Assembly: GCA_007258455.2 (NCBI GenBank)
Contig: VDFB02000003.1
Coordinates: 42,039,986 to 42,103,985 of the forward strand
From: Sequoia sempervirens
Taxonomy: Eukaryota > Streptophyta > Pinopsida > Cupressales > Cupressaceae
DNA length: 64,000 nucleotides
Direction: 5' to 3'
Shown here: piece after piece, positions 12,460-24,106 of the stretch
How positions within the stretch are numbered: position 1 is the first letter of the stretch
How the letters are laid out: each line of letters opens with the position of its first letter
Made by a program: the position numbers and the translations under genes
Notes under the pieces: generated by a model
What the model saw: the letters and a program-made list of their open reading frames with translations, nothing else
Database searches by the model: none
What the model was told of the DNA's origin: nothing

Positions 12460-12790
12460 TGAGAGGGTGGACAGGTGGACAAGTGATGGGGAGATAAGGA
12501 AGGTATCGAGGTGGAGAGATAAGGTGTGAAGGAAGCAATAGAGGAGAGGAGGCGGTGAAGTGGATTTGGAGGAGAGGAAGTGCGGTGGTGGAGAAGGAGG
12601 TGTGAGGAGGGAGAGAGGAGTAAGGAAGGGAGGAGCAAGGAGGAGGAGGGGTGATGGAGATGAAGTAGAGGCAGAGAAGGAGAGGAGAGGAGAGGAGAGG
12701 AGGAGTGAAATTGGAGGGGAGTCGAAGGAGCTAGAGGAGAAGAGGAGTGAAGGTAGAGGAGAGATGGAAGAGAAGGAGACATAAGGAGCT
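12460..12790 (+). repeat. Purine-only (G/A) low-complexity tract
   Basis: About 330 bp is almost entirely G and A, with GGAGAGGAGAGGAGAGGAG near 12680 and repeated GGAGGA units. Open frames on both strands across it (Ser/Pro/Leu-rich on the minus strand, Glu/Arg/Gly-rich on the plus) follow from the strand bias and are not genes. Confidence 0.9.
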
Positions 12791-12984
12791 AGAGGAGAAG
12801 AATAGAGGAGATTACTGATCAAAAACAAAAAAAAAGTTTTTAAAATAATATATTTAAAACTAGCTTATCTATATTTAAAAAATTAATGTAATTAAGAATT
12901 ACATTTTCACTTAACTTTTTTCATATAATTTACAAATAATTCATATAACATTATTATTTATTTATTTATTATTATTTATAATTT

Positions 12985-14745
12985 GGTTATGATTATAATT
13001 AGGATCAAATTAGGGTTGGGGTTCAATAAAAATTCTAAGATAAAGCCTGAAGTTAGGGTTTGGGTGATTGAGGCTAGATCAGGGTGATAATTAGGGTTAG
13101 GATTAATGATTAATTAGGATTAGGGTTGAATAAGGGATAGGGTGAGGGTTAGGGATCAATTAGGATTAAGCTTCAATTATCATTACGGTTGAGGTTAGGC
13201 TAGGGTTAGGGTTTAATTAGGGTTAACACTAGGGTAGTGTTTAATTAGGGTTAGGGTTACGGTAGGGTTCAATTACAGTTAGGGTTATAGGATAAAGCTT
13301 GGGGTTAAGATTAGGGTTAGGATTAGGGTTGGAATTAGGGTTATGACCCAACTAGAGTTAGAGTTAGGCACAATTAGGGTTTGGGTTATGATTAATGTTA
13401 GGTTAGGGTAAGGGTTCACCTACGGTTAGGTTTTAATTATGATTAGGGTTAGCTTTCAATTAGTAATATAGTTATAATTAATCTTGATATTAGAATTAGG
13501 GTTAGTGTTAGAGTTAGAATTATGAGTAGAGTTAGAATTATTGTTAAAGTTACAATTAGAGTTAAAGTTAGAATTCAATTATAGTTAGGGTTAGGTTTAA
13601 GTTGGGATTAGAATTCAATTAGGAGGATTCAATTAGGATTAGGGTTCAACTAGGGTTAGTATTAAGATTAAATTATAATTAAGATGATTAATTAGTGTTA
13701 GGGTTAATATTTAATTGGGGCTAAGATTCAATTAGGGTGGGTTAGGGTTCAATTGATGTTTAATTAGGGTAAGGGTTCTAAGATAAATTTTGGGGTTAGA
13801 ATTCAATTAGGATTAGGGTTAGGGTTACAATTATGGTAAGGGTTAAAAGATTCAATTAAGAATTAATTAGGGTTATGGTTAGGCTTTATATTCAATTAGG
13901 GTTAGTGTTCAATTAAGGCTAGGATAATATTCAACTATAGTTAGGGTTAAAGTAATGTTAGGATTAGGAATCATTTAGGCTTAAGTTTAGGGTTTAACTA
14001 GGGTTACAATTGGAATTAAGGTTAGTGTTACTGTTTAGGTTCAATTAGGGTTGAACTTCAATGGGTTAGGATTAGGGATCTGGTTCAATTAAGGTTGAGT
14101 TTCAACAAGATTATGGTTATGGTTAGGGTTAGGATTATAAGATAGATCCTAGGGTTAGGGTTTGTGTTCAATTAGGGTTACGTATCTATTAGGGTTAGGG
14201 TTAGGATTTCCAAGATAAGGTTAGGGTTAGGTCTAGAGTAAGGGTCAAGGTTGGGGTTGGGGATTAATTAGTGTTAGGGCTAGGGTCTAATTTGGGTTAA
14301 GATTCAATTAGAGTTAGGGTTAGGGTTCAATTGATGTTCAATTAAGGTAAGGGTTCTAGGATAAATTTTGGGGTTAGGGTTAGGGTTGGGGTTAGAATTA
14401 AACTAGGATTAGGGTTAGGCTTATAATTACTATAAGAATTAAGATTCAATTATGATTTAGTTTTAAGGTTATGGTTAGGGTTCATATTCAATTAGGGTCA
14501 GGGTTCAACTAAGGTTAGGATTATGATTCAATTATAGTTAGGGTTAAAGCTAGTTTAGGGTTAGGGTTCAATTATGGTTAAGGTTAGGGTTTAATTAGGG
14601 TTACAATTAGAATTAATGTTAGGGTTAGTGTTTAGGTTCAATTAGGGTTGAAATTAAATAGGTTAGGGTTACCAGTAGGGATATGGTTCAATTAGGATTG
14701 AATTTAAATAGGGGTAGGGTTAGGGTTAGGGTTCTAAGATAAATC
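12985..14745 (+). repeat. Degenerate telomere-like TTAGGG minisatellite
   Basis: About 1.76 kb is dominated by TTAGGG units in the same orientation, alone or as GGGTTAGGGTT, interspersed with TTCAATTAGGG. The plant telomere repeat is TTTAGGG; here the six-base form and a compound TTCAATTAGGGTTAGGGT-like unit dominate. The array is much degraded, with many substitutions (TTAGAGTT, TTATGGTT), which suits an old interstitial array or a satellite built from telomere-like units. It ends abruptly at about 14745. Confidence 0.85.
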
Positions 14746-17059
14746 ATAGGCTACAAGCCTTATAATTCAACTAATGTAAATTACATACTTATCCATTCAA
14801 TATAATATCCTCATGTTTAGAAAATATTCATTCTCCTCAATTATATTTAATATCATTCTCTATTGGGTGTACTTTACATATTAAAACAAGAGCTGCAGAG
14901 CAGCGAAGTTCCTACCTAAATGTGCAAGAATAGTCTTGTTTTTATTTGTTGTGTTTGCTATGTTTTAGCAACAATGTTGATATTATAACAACTTAATAAT
15001 AATCTTGAAATTTGTCAGATGGTGACATGTAATATCGTAAACATATTACAAACAGGAAACATATATTGTCCTTTCAAAATTAACAATCTGTGTATTCAGA
15101 TCAAATGGACAACTCCTTGGTTTATGCTATAGTTGACACTATTGTAATATTTTTCATTGAGCTGAACATTCAAGATGAAGCAAATTTTTGATTGTGCATT
15201 TTATGTTAGAAAAAAATGGAAAAAGGGAGCTAATTCTTTTCTTTTAAACATGCATTTAATGATGCCTCTTGAAAAAAATTTATTGAATCCAAATGTAGAC
15301 GTGGACTGGGGAGAAGGATTTAAAAGTATTGAAAACACTTGGAATAAAATGCAATAGCAAAGAGGATCTTGTTGCTTTGACATTCAAACATGGTAAAAAT
15401 TTAAGTTTAGTTTCATTAGTTACCCTATTACATGCTAGAAGGTCAATCATATACACAGTGATGAAAAGTTTAGAATTTCACAAATGCTTGAAATGTTCAT
15501 ATTAATAAAAGGCCAAGAGGTAAAAACAAATAAAAGTAGAGATCCCTGTAATAATGACTAATATTGTTATTTACAGTATTCAATCTATTATGTCTCTAAT
15601 GAACTTACAAAATATGAAGTACAATCAGAGAACCAATTTAGATAAACTATACAATCATTAGTTATGAGAAATAGAGAAAATGGAACATTTAGAACTTAGC
15701 CGGTATTTCTGACATTTATCAAGCTTGTTGCATGACCTAATTCATGCTTATTAATGTAAATAGTGTCAACATCCTAACCAATACACACGCACTACTCCTA
15801 AAATAATCATAAGTTCATTAGAATTTTAGACCACATGGGACAAATACATGTTAGAAATGAAAGGTGTCACTTACACAAGCTGGTAAACATAGTTTACGTG
15901 ACATAATAGAGTTGTCATCACAATCAATCTGTTAACTAGATATTAACTGACTTGGTCATCTTCTTGAAAATTTCAAGTTCCTGCCAAAACTTGTGTCTAT
16001 GAATTTAATATCCAAGCCTAAAGATTCAATAAAATCATTAGTAGGCATTGGAATGAGAAAAATTATATAATGAGCTTTCTCCAAGAATTTTTTTTTTAAA
16101 CAACTAAGCCAATGTATTATCAAATACCTCTCCAATCTTCAATTTCTTCTTGCATGCCAAGGAAATAAAGGCATTCTTTTTGCTTTATATATTTCATTTT
16201 TACATGGTTATGAGAGATTAACTAATTGGTTCCAAAGATTTATGAACATGGATGAGTACATGCAATTTTATTATGAAAATAATTAAATGGGATTAATAAA
16301 TAATTAAGTTTTGAACATATTCACATATATATTATCTTAGTTACTAATTGTTTGTAGTATTTTTTTCTTTTTCATTAGCTATTTCATCATATAAATAGTA
16401 GAGGTTTTTCTAAAATAATTGTCTTTTTCCTTATCTATTTCACATATAACTTATCCTATTTTTCTTGTATTTGTTGCATTCCTCAATTATATTTTTAATA
16501 GATTATTATTTGTAGCAGCAAAATATGGAATATATTTGTGTGAATTTAATTTTTAAAGTGTTATTTATTCTATTCTCTATACTTATTACATGTTCTCAAT
16601 AATATTTTCCCCCTATATATTGAAGCCCCTTGTTCTCCATTATGAAAGTTGATATCTTTGGAGTAAACTATGTGTTGGTACTAAGATTATTTATGAATGA
16701 TCATTGTGATCTTGATACAAGCCAAGGTCTTTTCCAGATATTAGATCTCAATATGCAGGCCTCAAAAACCATCTTGACTTGGATCTTAAAGTCAGTGTCC
16801 AAATTAACTCTACAAAGCTGATAAAAAAGATCTCTTAAGATACACAAACAATATACTCAGAGAAAAAGAAACAGATAATTTATTATTCATTCTATTGTTC
16901 ATTATTGATACTTGAAATGCATTTTGGTCATCGTACTAAACATAACTTCTTAATCAATATGCTTTACACTGACTTAAAGAATGGTTTACTATGTTATTTT
17001 TTTGAATTTATGTTTGGTTGCTATATGCCATGTTCAGAGTCGCACACCATTGTTATAAC
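14746..17059. other. Spacer with unrecognised short frames
   Basis: No gene can be named. The frame at 15175-15357 (60 codons, ending IENTWNKMQ) is less biased in composition than its surroundings and could be a relic exon, but I recognise no family. The rest is AT-rich spacer. Confidence 0.35.
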
Positions 17060-17225
17060 TATTTGTTATAGCAAGAGAACCGGGAGACTATGGCTTCCAG
17101 TACCTTCCTAGCCAATGCCATAGGCCAACACTCATTATCTCAATGAGGCTGGCTGGGCAAGTCTGCTAGGGATCAAACCCAAGATTTCAACCCAATATGT
17201 GACCCTTACTCACCAGTCATTGTTG
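17060..17225 (-). mobile_element. tRNA-derived SINE-like copy (second)
   Basis: On the minus strand the order is CTGGTGAGTAAGGGTCACA (A-box region, about 17200-17215), then GGTTTGATCC (B box, 17170-17179), then GTGTTGGCC and GCATTGGCTAGGAAGGTAC. This matches the landmark order of the copy at 12139-12330. It is G+C-richer than its surroundings. A functional tRNA is unlikely, because I cannot fold a cloverleaf with an acceptor stem. Confidence 0.55.
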
Positions 17226-17760
17226 ACTGACATGACCTAAACTAAACAATAACTCTTGCTTTTGACTATGCGAAGATAATTTCTTTAGAAGTTCGGACTA
17301 AAGCACAAAAGACTAGATATAGGAAACATCTTAGTATATATGACATAAGTTAGCTCCAGCCTAGGGCAGAAATAAATGGTGGTTGAATTTAGCATAACAT
17401 TTGTAAACAAACATAGCGGGAGTAGTAAATGCTAGCAAAAGCAACAGAAGGAGAGATAAACAATAGAATGTGAAGGTGAAAAGGATTTTGGGCAGCGAAT
17501 GAATGATGATAAGTAGAAGGGGTATCAATCATGGGAAAATGTGGTTGCTTCAAGTGGATTATGGTGAGGCTTTATTAATACCTGCAAATTCTCCTACCCT
17601 TGGCATCGTCCCTCCCTTGCTTACAAATGAAGTTTCAACAGATCCTTATATCTATAAGGAGTGAAAAAACATCTACAACCCCTTCCATTGTTGTGTCGAT
17701 TTCTGCAAGCAAGAGATCACACAAAGTTATCCAAGTTCTTCCCCTGCTTTGATAGATTGA
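17226..17760. other. Spacer between SINE-like copy and cellulose synthase relic
   Basis: No recognised feature. The frame at 17661-17849 on the plus strand is the antisense shadow of the last exon of the cellulose synthase relic. Minus-strand continuation of that exon below 17761 is no longer recognisable. Confidence 0.4.
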
Positions 17761-18487
17761 TGCTTGGTTTTGGTTGGCATATCAATCATGCCTATCAATA
17801 CCATCCAACCTTTGGGGGAACTGAACATAACAAACTTTCTTTCCAATAGTAGGATCCATCATGAAATAAATGGACTCATGCAGTACCTTGCTGCTACTTA
17901 TTTAATGATTGCAATCCAAATTCAATAGATAAGGAGCATTTGTAAGCACGACTTGATACTCGAACCTAAAATAGTGACAAAATGTTGACAATATCAGTTG
18001 GAATGCTTAGCACAAAAATCATGCATTAACAAAATAGAATTCAAAAACCAAATTGAAATTTATTTCAATACCCCAAAAAAGCAAGTAAGAATCTATCTAC
18101 CGTACCAAAAAATTCATAGCACCGACTTTCTTGTGATGATTGAATTCATGCCTCTTTTCTTTGAATACATAAACCAGGCGGGGTAGTTCATTTCCATCTA
18201 TATCATGTCCTCCACTATGGCCCAAAAATATATGCCATTCATTATTTGGTAAAAGCACATATTTTCTTTACATCCCTTATAATCATGAGTTTGGTTAATC
18301 ATTTCTAAAATTCTTAAAATATAATTCCATTAATTAAAGAAGCTAAAATCCAACCTGCATCATTCCTGGATGGTCTCAGACGTTGAGTTCCATCCTGCAT
18401 TGTCCAACCTTCTTTTGGCACCTTTTGTGCTTTAAAAACTAAAGCATTGTTGCGAGAATAACATATTGCAGTTGGTTGCGCAACCAA
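17761..18487 (-). pseudogene. Cellulose synthase (CesA) fragment, three exons
   Basis: Minus-strand exon pieces follow the catalytic domain of plant cellulose synthases, plasma-membrane enzymes that polymerise UDP-glucose. Exon A (about 18487-18355) reads NALVFKAQKVPKEGWTMQDG and, after a frameshift, DHPGMMQ, ending at CAG/GT. Exon B (about 18231-18106) has [20 protein letters not shown] and [11 protein letters not shown]. Exon C (17965 down to 17761) starts after TTTTAG with VRVSS and, after a 1-bp insertion, has VLTNAPYLLNLDCNH (the second catalytic Asp motif, family DCDHY), [26 protein letters not shown], then fades. Introns of about 120 bp sit at what I recall as CesA intron positions, so this is a fragment of a duplicated gene and not a retrocopy. 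The later QxxRW motif and membrane helices are absent, and several stops are present. Confidence 0.88.
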
Positions 18488-19490
18488 AATGGGCACTTTT
18501 ATTCTAACAAATGCAATCCATAATCTTTTATGGACATCGATTGGCTTACCTTTATTCAAGAAGAAACTGCCAAGTTGGAGGTGAAATGTTGGCAAGATAA
18601 TTTTGTTCTTTCATATATTGATTTAATATAATATATATTAAAAATCATCTAATAATTTATATTAAATGATTAAAAAAATAATATATTAGATTATTAAAAA
18701 TTAAAATATGATATTATAAAATTATTATCTAATATATTAAATTATATATTAGATGTTATATGTTTTATATTATATAATATATATTATAATATAGTGTTGA
18801 AGTTAATAAATTGCATGATAATTTAATCTATTAATATAAATTTTTAAAAATAATTTAATAATATAATATATTAAAAATATATTAGTTTGTTATTAGATTA
18901 TTCTTCATATATTATATAATAATTTTTTAATTATATTTGAAGAAGTAAATAAATGTTTAGAATGAATAATATTTTTGTTTGATTTGTATAAAGGAAAGAT
19001 AAAATAAAAAGTAAAACTTCTTTTGAAAAGTTGAATTTTTTTTCTTCTAAAAATCCCTATTTTGTGTTTTGTAACAATTAACATGGTTACCACATCATGA
19101 TATTTCCATTGCAAATAATCTCAAGTCCCCAAAATCAGTGAGTAATTAAAAGTGGTTGCCCTATAAAAACTACTACGAAAAAGTCTACCATTCCAAAAAA
19201 TTTGCCCATAGCACTTAAAAATTAAGTTTAATTTTTTTTTAGAAAATAAGTTAAATATTTTTTTGGATTATGGTTTTATGGCCAAAAAATGCCTTCAAAA
19301 ACTGCAATTAAAATTGAAAAGTTAAAAATCGTGCATTTAACTTTAAGAAAATTAAAATATAATGTATTAAAATAAAAATATAATATATGAAAAAGAAAAT
19401 AATGAATTTTGATTGGCTGCAAGCAAAACATTTAATCACTAGTTAAGATCCAGGCCTTGCCGAAGGAACTATAGGTACGCCTCTTCCTTA
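18488..19490. other. AT-rich spacer
   Basis: The first 110 bp is open on the minus strand and continuous with the cellulose synthase frame, but I do not recognise it as part of that protein. From 18600 the DNA is extremely A+T-rich, with many TATAATATATTA-type inverted repeats. No gene is seen. Confidence 0.45.
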
Positions 19491-19618
19491 ACAAGTTATT
19501 AATAACTTTGATTTAAACAAATGAGAATTCATATTTATTTTCTATTTGACAAATACAAGTTATTAATAACTTTGATTTAAACAAATGAAAATTCATATTT
19601 ATTTTCTATTTGACAAAT
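19491..19618. repeat. 64-bp tandem duplication
   Basis: ACAAGTTATTAATAACTTTG starts at 19491 and again at 19555. The two 64-bp copies differ by a single G/A change, so the duplication is young. Confidence 0.95.
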
Positions 19619-20561
19619 ATTTGAATAACTCTAAAGTAAATATGCAAAATATTTAACAAAACAAATATCTAAAATTATTTTTTCTGAAATGTAATTGGCT
19701 CAAAACTTTTGAGCAATAAAGGGCAGTTTTCCGGGCTCCATTATCACAGTTTCAAAAATAGTTTCTTTTCCTTTTAAGTAAATTTCATTTCACTAGTCTA
19801 TTTACTTTCCCACACTAATTCTATATATATATACTAAGATTACTAAATTGTAAAATGAATTTAACTCAACTATTTTGAACATATAATTTTAAAAAAATAA
19901 AATTAATAATTACTAACTTATTTGAAAATAAACTATCTTTAAGAATTGCTTTTCTGAATGTAAATTTAACTAATGTTAATTACTTTTGAAAATGCAGTTA
20001 AGTATTCAAAATAATTCATAAATTCATAAATTTATGCTTAAAAATCATTATTATTAAATACTAACTTGAAAACTAAATGATTAAAGACATTTTTAATGTT
20101 TGCACATTTCAAAATTAAAGTTAGAAATTGTTAATTTTTAATAGTTGCAAAATTATTCGTAAATATATTTCTATGGATGCGACAATATGTCGATTTTGTT
20201 GAAGAATGTGGTTTCATAATTAGAAATAATTATAATAATTGTTATTCTGGAACTACATGCACAACCGTTTTCCATGAACCATTTTCTTCAACCCTTTATC
20301 GTGAATAATTGTCTTGAAATTGCAATGTCTTATTTATCCTCCTTAGGCATTTCCTTACAGAAATTTAGAACGTGAAGCAAAAAAGTATAGGCTATATTTA
20401 AATCAAAGAAATTTTGAATAACATGGTATGATTTCTTATTTAGAGGGCCATTTACAATTTTTCATTTTTTTAAAGATTTGTTGAATGTTGTACTTTGTAT
20501 GAGATGGGACTGATAGGAGCGACGATTTTTTTTATTTGATCTCTATGTTTTAGTGCTTAAG
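19619..20561. other. AT-rich spacer
   Basis: No recognised gene, RNA or element. Confidence 0.4.
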
Positions 20562-21015
20562 CTAGGTTTGTGAAATCGTACGTGTTGAAAATGAGATAGG
20601 ATTCAGACTTCCGCTTTTTTTCTTTTCTTTTTTTATAAGGGTTTTCAAATCAGACATGCAAATTTTAGCTTGTACAAAAGGGGATTTTTGAGTAGTAGAA
20701 GAGGAGGCAGAGCAAGTAAGCATTTTTAATAGAATATATATGTATATATAATTTATGTACATGTTTGTGCAGAAGATTGTTTCGATTTGCCTTGTGAGTA
20801 GTTTTGCAGGGAAGTGATAGGATAAATACAACAGTGAGATTTGCATATTTTGTAAGTGTTGATGCAGGTGCTCTATGGCGCCCTCATATTGGCTAATGAA
20901 GATGCTATTAGAGAGGGTGTAGGCGGAGAGAGAAAGGAGATTCATGGATGGTGCCATCAATTGTTGTATTTGGTGCCATTGATTGATGTGTCTGTTACCT
21001 CAAGGCTTTTATATA
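20562..21015 (-). other. Candidate gene start: TATA box plus 132-codon frame
   Basis: On the minus strand TATATAAAAG lies at 21015-21006. An ATG at 20957 follows about 50 bp downstream, a normal TATA-to-start distance. It opens MAPSMNLLSLSAYTLSNSIF, a Ser/Leu/Thr-rich N-terminus that could resemble a plastid transit peptide. The frame runs to 20562 but becomes low-complexity (IYIYI) after about 60 codons, so only the first part could be coding, perhaps ending at an intron. I recognise no family. The plus strand here is also open (20856-21110), and I cannot exclude that both frames are chance. Confidence 0.2.
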
Positions 21016-22916
21016 AGATATTGGAAATTCTCTTTCTCTTTCTTTCTTTCTGTAATTTAGTTGCAACCCGTAAGCTAGCTTATTTATTATTTTTTTATTC
21101 TAAAATTTAAAATAAATTTCTAAGGATCCTGGAAGAGCCTTGGCATACTTTGGGCATTTTGATAGGAAAATAGTGGTACGAAATGGAGTTTAGTAACTTT
21201 TTCAAAATTTATGTCTACCATTTGTATTATTCCTTTATACATCTGAATACCAACAACACAAATGGGATAATTGATCCCTATGTTTATTTGCAAGTTTTTT
21301 AATAATGGAGTGAGGATACATCTACTGCAATAGTAACATAAATAGTTTGTCCAAGAAATCTGAAATGATCCAATGTAGCCCATGATAAGTATGTTGAATT
21401 ATAGTAATGCATAATCATGGCTTTGTCTACCTAATTCCTTTAAATGCATATCTCTAGAGCACTGCATTTCATGCGATCACATTTTTTTTTGTCAGCCAGT
21501 TTGCAAGTCTTGCCTATATTTCCATATTTTTGGATGTAGGTCTACTGGGACAGTTGCAACTACATCTAACAAAATCCCCCTATTCTTTATGCTTTGATGG
21601 ATGTTCATATTCTATTCCAAAGCTCCCATTTTTAAATATGCAAGGAGGATAATAGGAAGGTCATGGAATTTGGCTTTACACCTGCCAATTGCATTTGCAT
21701 GAAATTCTCTAAAACCTCTTGAAGGAATCCATTTTCTGAATGAAATAATTAAACCCATTCTAAAAAAGGATGAAAAGAAAGGACATTCAGATTTCTGTTA
21801 TAAATTTAAGTGATATATAATAATGTTAAGCTCTTAAGAGAAGCTGAATTCAATTAGGGAAAATAATTTTCTTTTTAGTGATATATATTTTGTTCAGGTA
21901 CTTAATTTTTAAGAAATTTAATATTGTTTTTTTTTTAAATAATATTCATTAAAGTTAATGTTAATATTTTTAACTTAATTTAAGTATTTTATAAATCATT
22001 ATATATTTAATGTTAATATTTTAAATTTAATTTAAATAATTTATAAATTGTTATATGTTTACCGTCATAAACATACCGCCATTAAGTACCTGTTGCATGC
22101 AAAAAGTGAATTATATATATTTTACCGTCATTAAGCATGAAAGATTGAAATAATGAAAGATGTTCATATAATCATTTGCACAAAAGGAAAAAGAGTATTT
22201 ATATTTTTATGTTCATTATGCATGTTATTATCTTTTATTGTGAATTGGGTTTACCTTTTGGGATAGGGTGTCGAATATGGACCAACAGAGAAAGTCGATC
22301 CTCTTTTTGGGATCTTCTGGTTTATTCTAGTGCTTTGGCCAAAGCCATGTTTTCATTGAAATAGATGAATGTTACCTAGCAAATTATATTAATATGTTTC
22401 TCTGACATATCTTGATAGTAGGAAATTGTATGTTTATGTTAGAAATGCATGTAGACATATCAAGTTGCACTAAGATTCCCTCCTACTTATTGTTTCCAAG
22501 TTGTAGTTATTTTTATACAAGGTCAAGTATTCTTCGTGTTAGGAATAATTTTGGAGAAGCGTAAGCTTTGTGGTTGGGTGTAAAAGAACTTGAGCCATGT
22601 TCTCGTCTCTTGACTTGTAGATGACTATGAGGGTCAATAGCGGTCAGAGACTATTGATTATGTTTAGATATCATTCTTATATCATTATTTGCACTTGTAC
22701 TTCTAGATTGTATAATTAGTTGACTTCGTGGCATGAGAGCCTGAATTGTAATTTTGTATATCATATATCATGTGCTTTTACCTGGATTATGCACTACACT
22801 TATGAGGATGTGTTATGACATTTATTTATCTAATGAAGTTGTTACATTTAAATTCCATGTTTATGAGATATTGAGTTATTCTTTATTTTTGTGAGATTGT
22901 TTTGGGTCTCGATCCT
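21016..22916. other. Spacer, no recognised gene
   Basis: Moderately AT-rich DNA. Frames at 21120-21383 (minus) and 22176-22364 (plus) show no domain I recognise. The L1-type sequence begins at about 22917. Confidence 0.4.
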
Positions 22917-24101
22917 TAAATATTCTTTACTTATAAATGGCTCTCCTACAGGTTTCTTTCAACCCAAAAGGGCTTAAGGAAAGGTGATCCACTCTCTCCT
23001 TTTTTATTTATCATTACAACTGAGATGCTTGGTAGAAGTTTGAAGTTCGAAGTGGAGAGAGATTATATAAAAGGACTCCAAGTTTTCTCTAGGGTTTGGA
23101 ATGTCTCTTATCTATAGTTTATTGAAGAAATTCTTTTATTTGGTGAAGTTTTTTTCTAGAGAAGCTAATTAAATCAAGAATGTTTTTATGTAATATGAGA
23201 AGGTTGCTAGTCAGAAGGTGAATGCTAGTAAATCAATAATTTTATGGTTAAATGATAATATCAAGAAGGTTTTGAAGTTCAAAGGATTATTGTATTTGAG
23301 GTGGTGAAATTACCAGGTTAATTTTTGGGAATGTTGTTGGTGGATAAAAGAATATTGAAGTTAGAGTGGAAGAATATTATTGATAGATTCCATAACAAAT
23401 TAGCTTCATGAAAAGATAGATGATGCATAATGGCTAGAATAATTACTTTAATTAAGGTCTCCTTGGCCTCTATACGAGTATACATTATGTTTGTCTTTTA
23501 AATCCCCAACGAGGTTACCAACATATTAGAGGATATGCAAAGGAGTTTTCTTTGGTGTGGAATTGAAAACTCACATAAATATAACTTAATCAAGTGGGGA
23601 GATGTCTATAAAACAAAGAAGATGGGTGTTTTGGGGCTCAAAGAATGCAAAAATATGAAAAAGTCTTTAGGTTCTAAATTATGTTGGAGGATATATGAGG
23701 AGAAAGGTTATGGAACAAGGTTCTTCAATCCAAATACCTCAATCTCAAGATCAACGATCTTTTCAAGCTTTTCAAATCTCTCCCCCATGAATCTAGCATT
23801 TGGAACTTCATCGTATTCTTCTGTGAGATTATTTCCCTCAACATCAAATGGAATTTAGGGAGAGAGGACAAAATAATATTATGGAGGGATAGTTGGTTAG
23901 AAGTTAATGCACTACAAGAGAATAAGATATTTAGGTCAATTATTTATCATTAAATGAGGATAGCATAGGTGTTAGAGTTAGAGACTACTCGGAGGAGGGT
24001 AATACATCCCTGAAATAGTGTCCCCTTATGCCTCTTGTGGCTGATTTGAAGGATGTCTTTGATGAAATCCAAATGAAGCTTGATAATTGATTTATTTTGA
24101 T
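22917..24101 (+). pseudogene. L1-type LINE, 5'-truncated, part 1 (reverse transcriptase)
   Basis: The plus strand starts abruptly inside the reverse transcriptase with LLINGSPTGFF and, after a frameshift, LRKGDPLSPFLFIITTEMLG. This is the GDPLSP block of L1-type RT, which copies element RNA at the nicked target. The catalytic FADD box is decayed (the region reads FIEEILLFGE). Downstream come EKVASQKVNASKS, then MQRSFLWCGIENSHKYNLIK and GLKECKNMKKSLGSKLCWRI, the conserved region after RT, and LGRGDKIILWRDSWL. At 24101 the frame meets an LTR element and resumes at 42725. The abrupt 5' end is typical of incomplete target-primed reverse transcription. Confidence 0.88.
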
Positions 24102-24106
24102 AGTGG

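Noticed and set aside
12339..12828. Two overlapping ~148-codon minus-strand frames rich in Ser, Pro and Leu
   Set aside because: They are the pyrimidine-strand reading of a purine-only tract. Composition explains the absence of stops and there is no domain.
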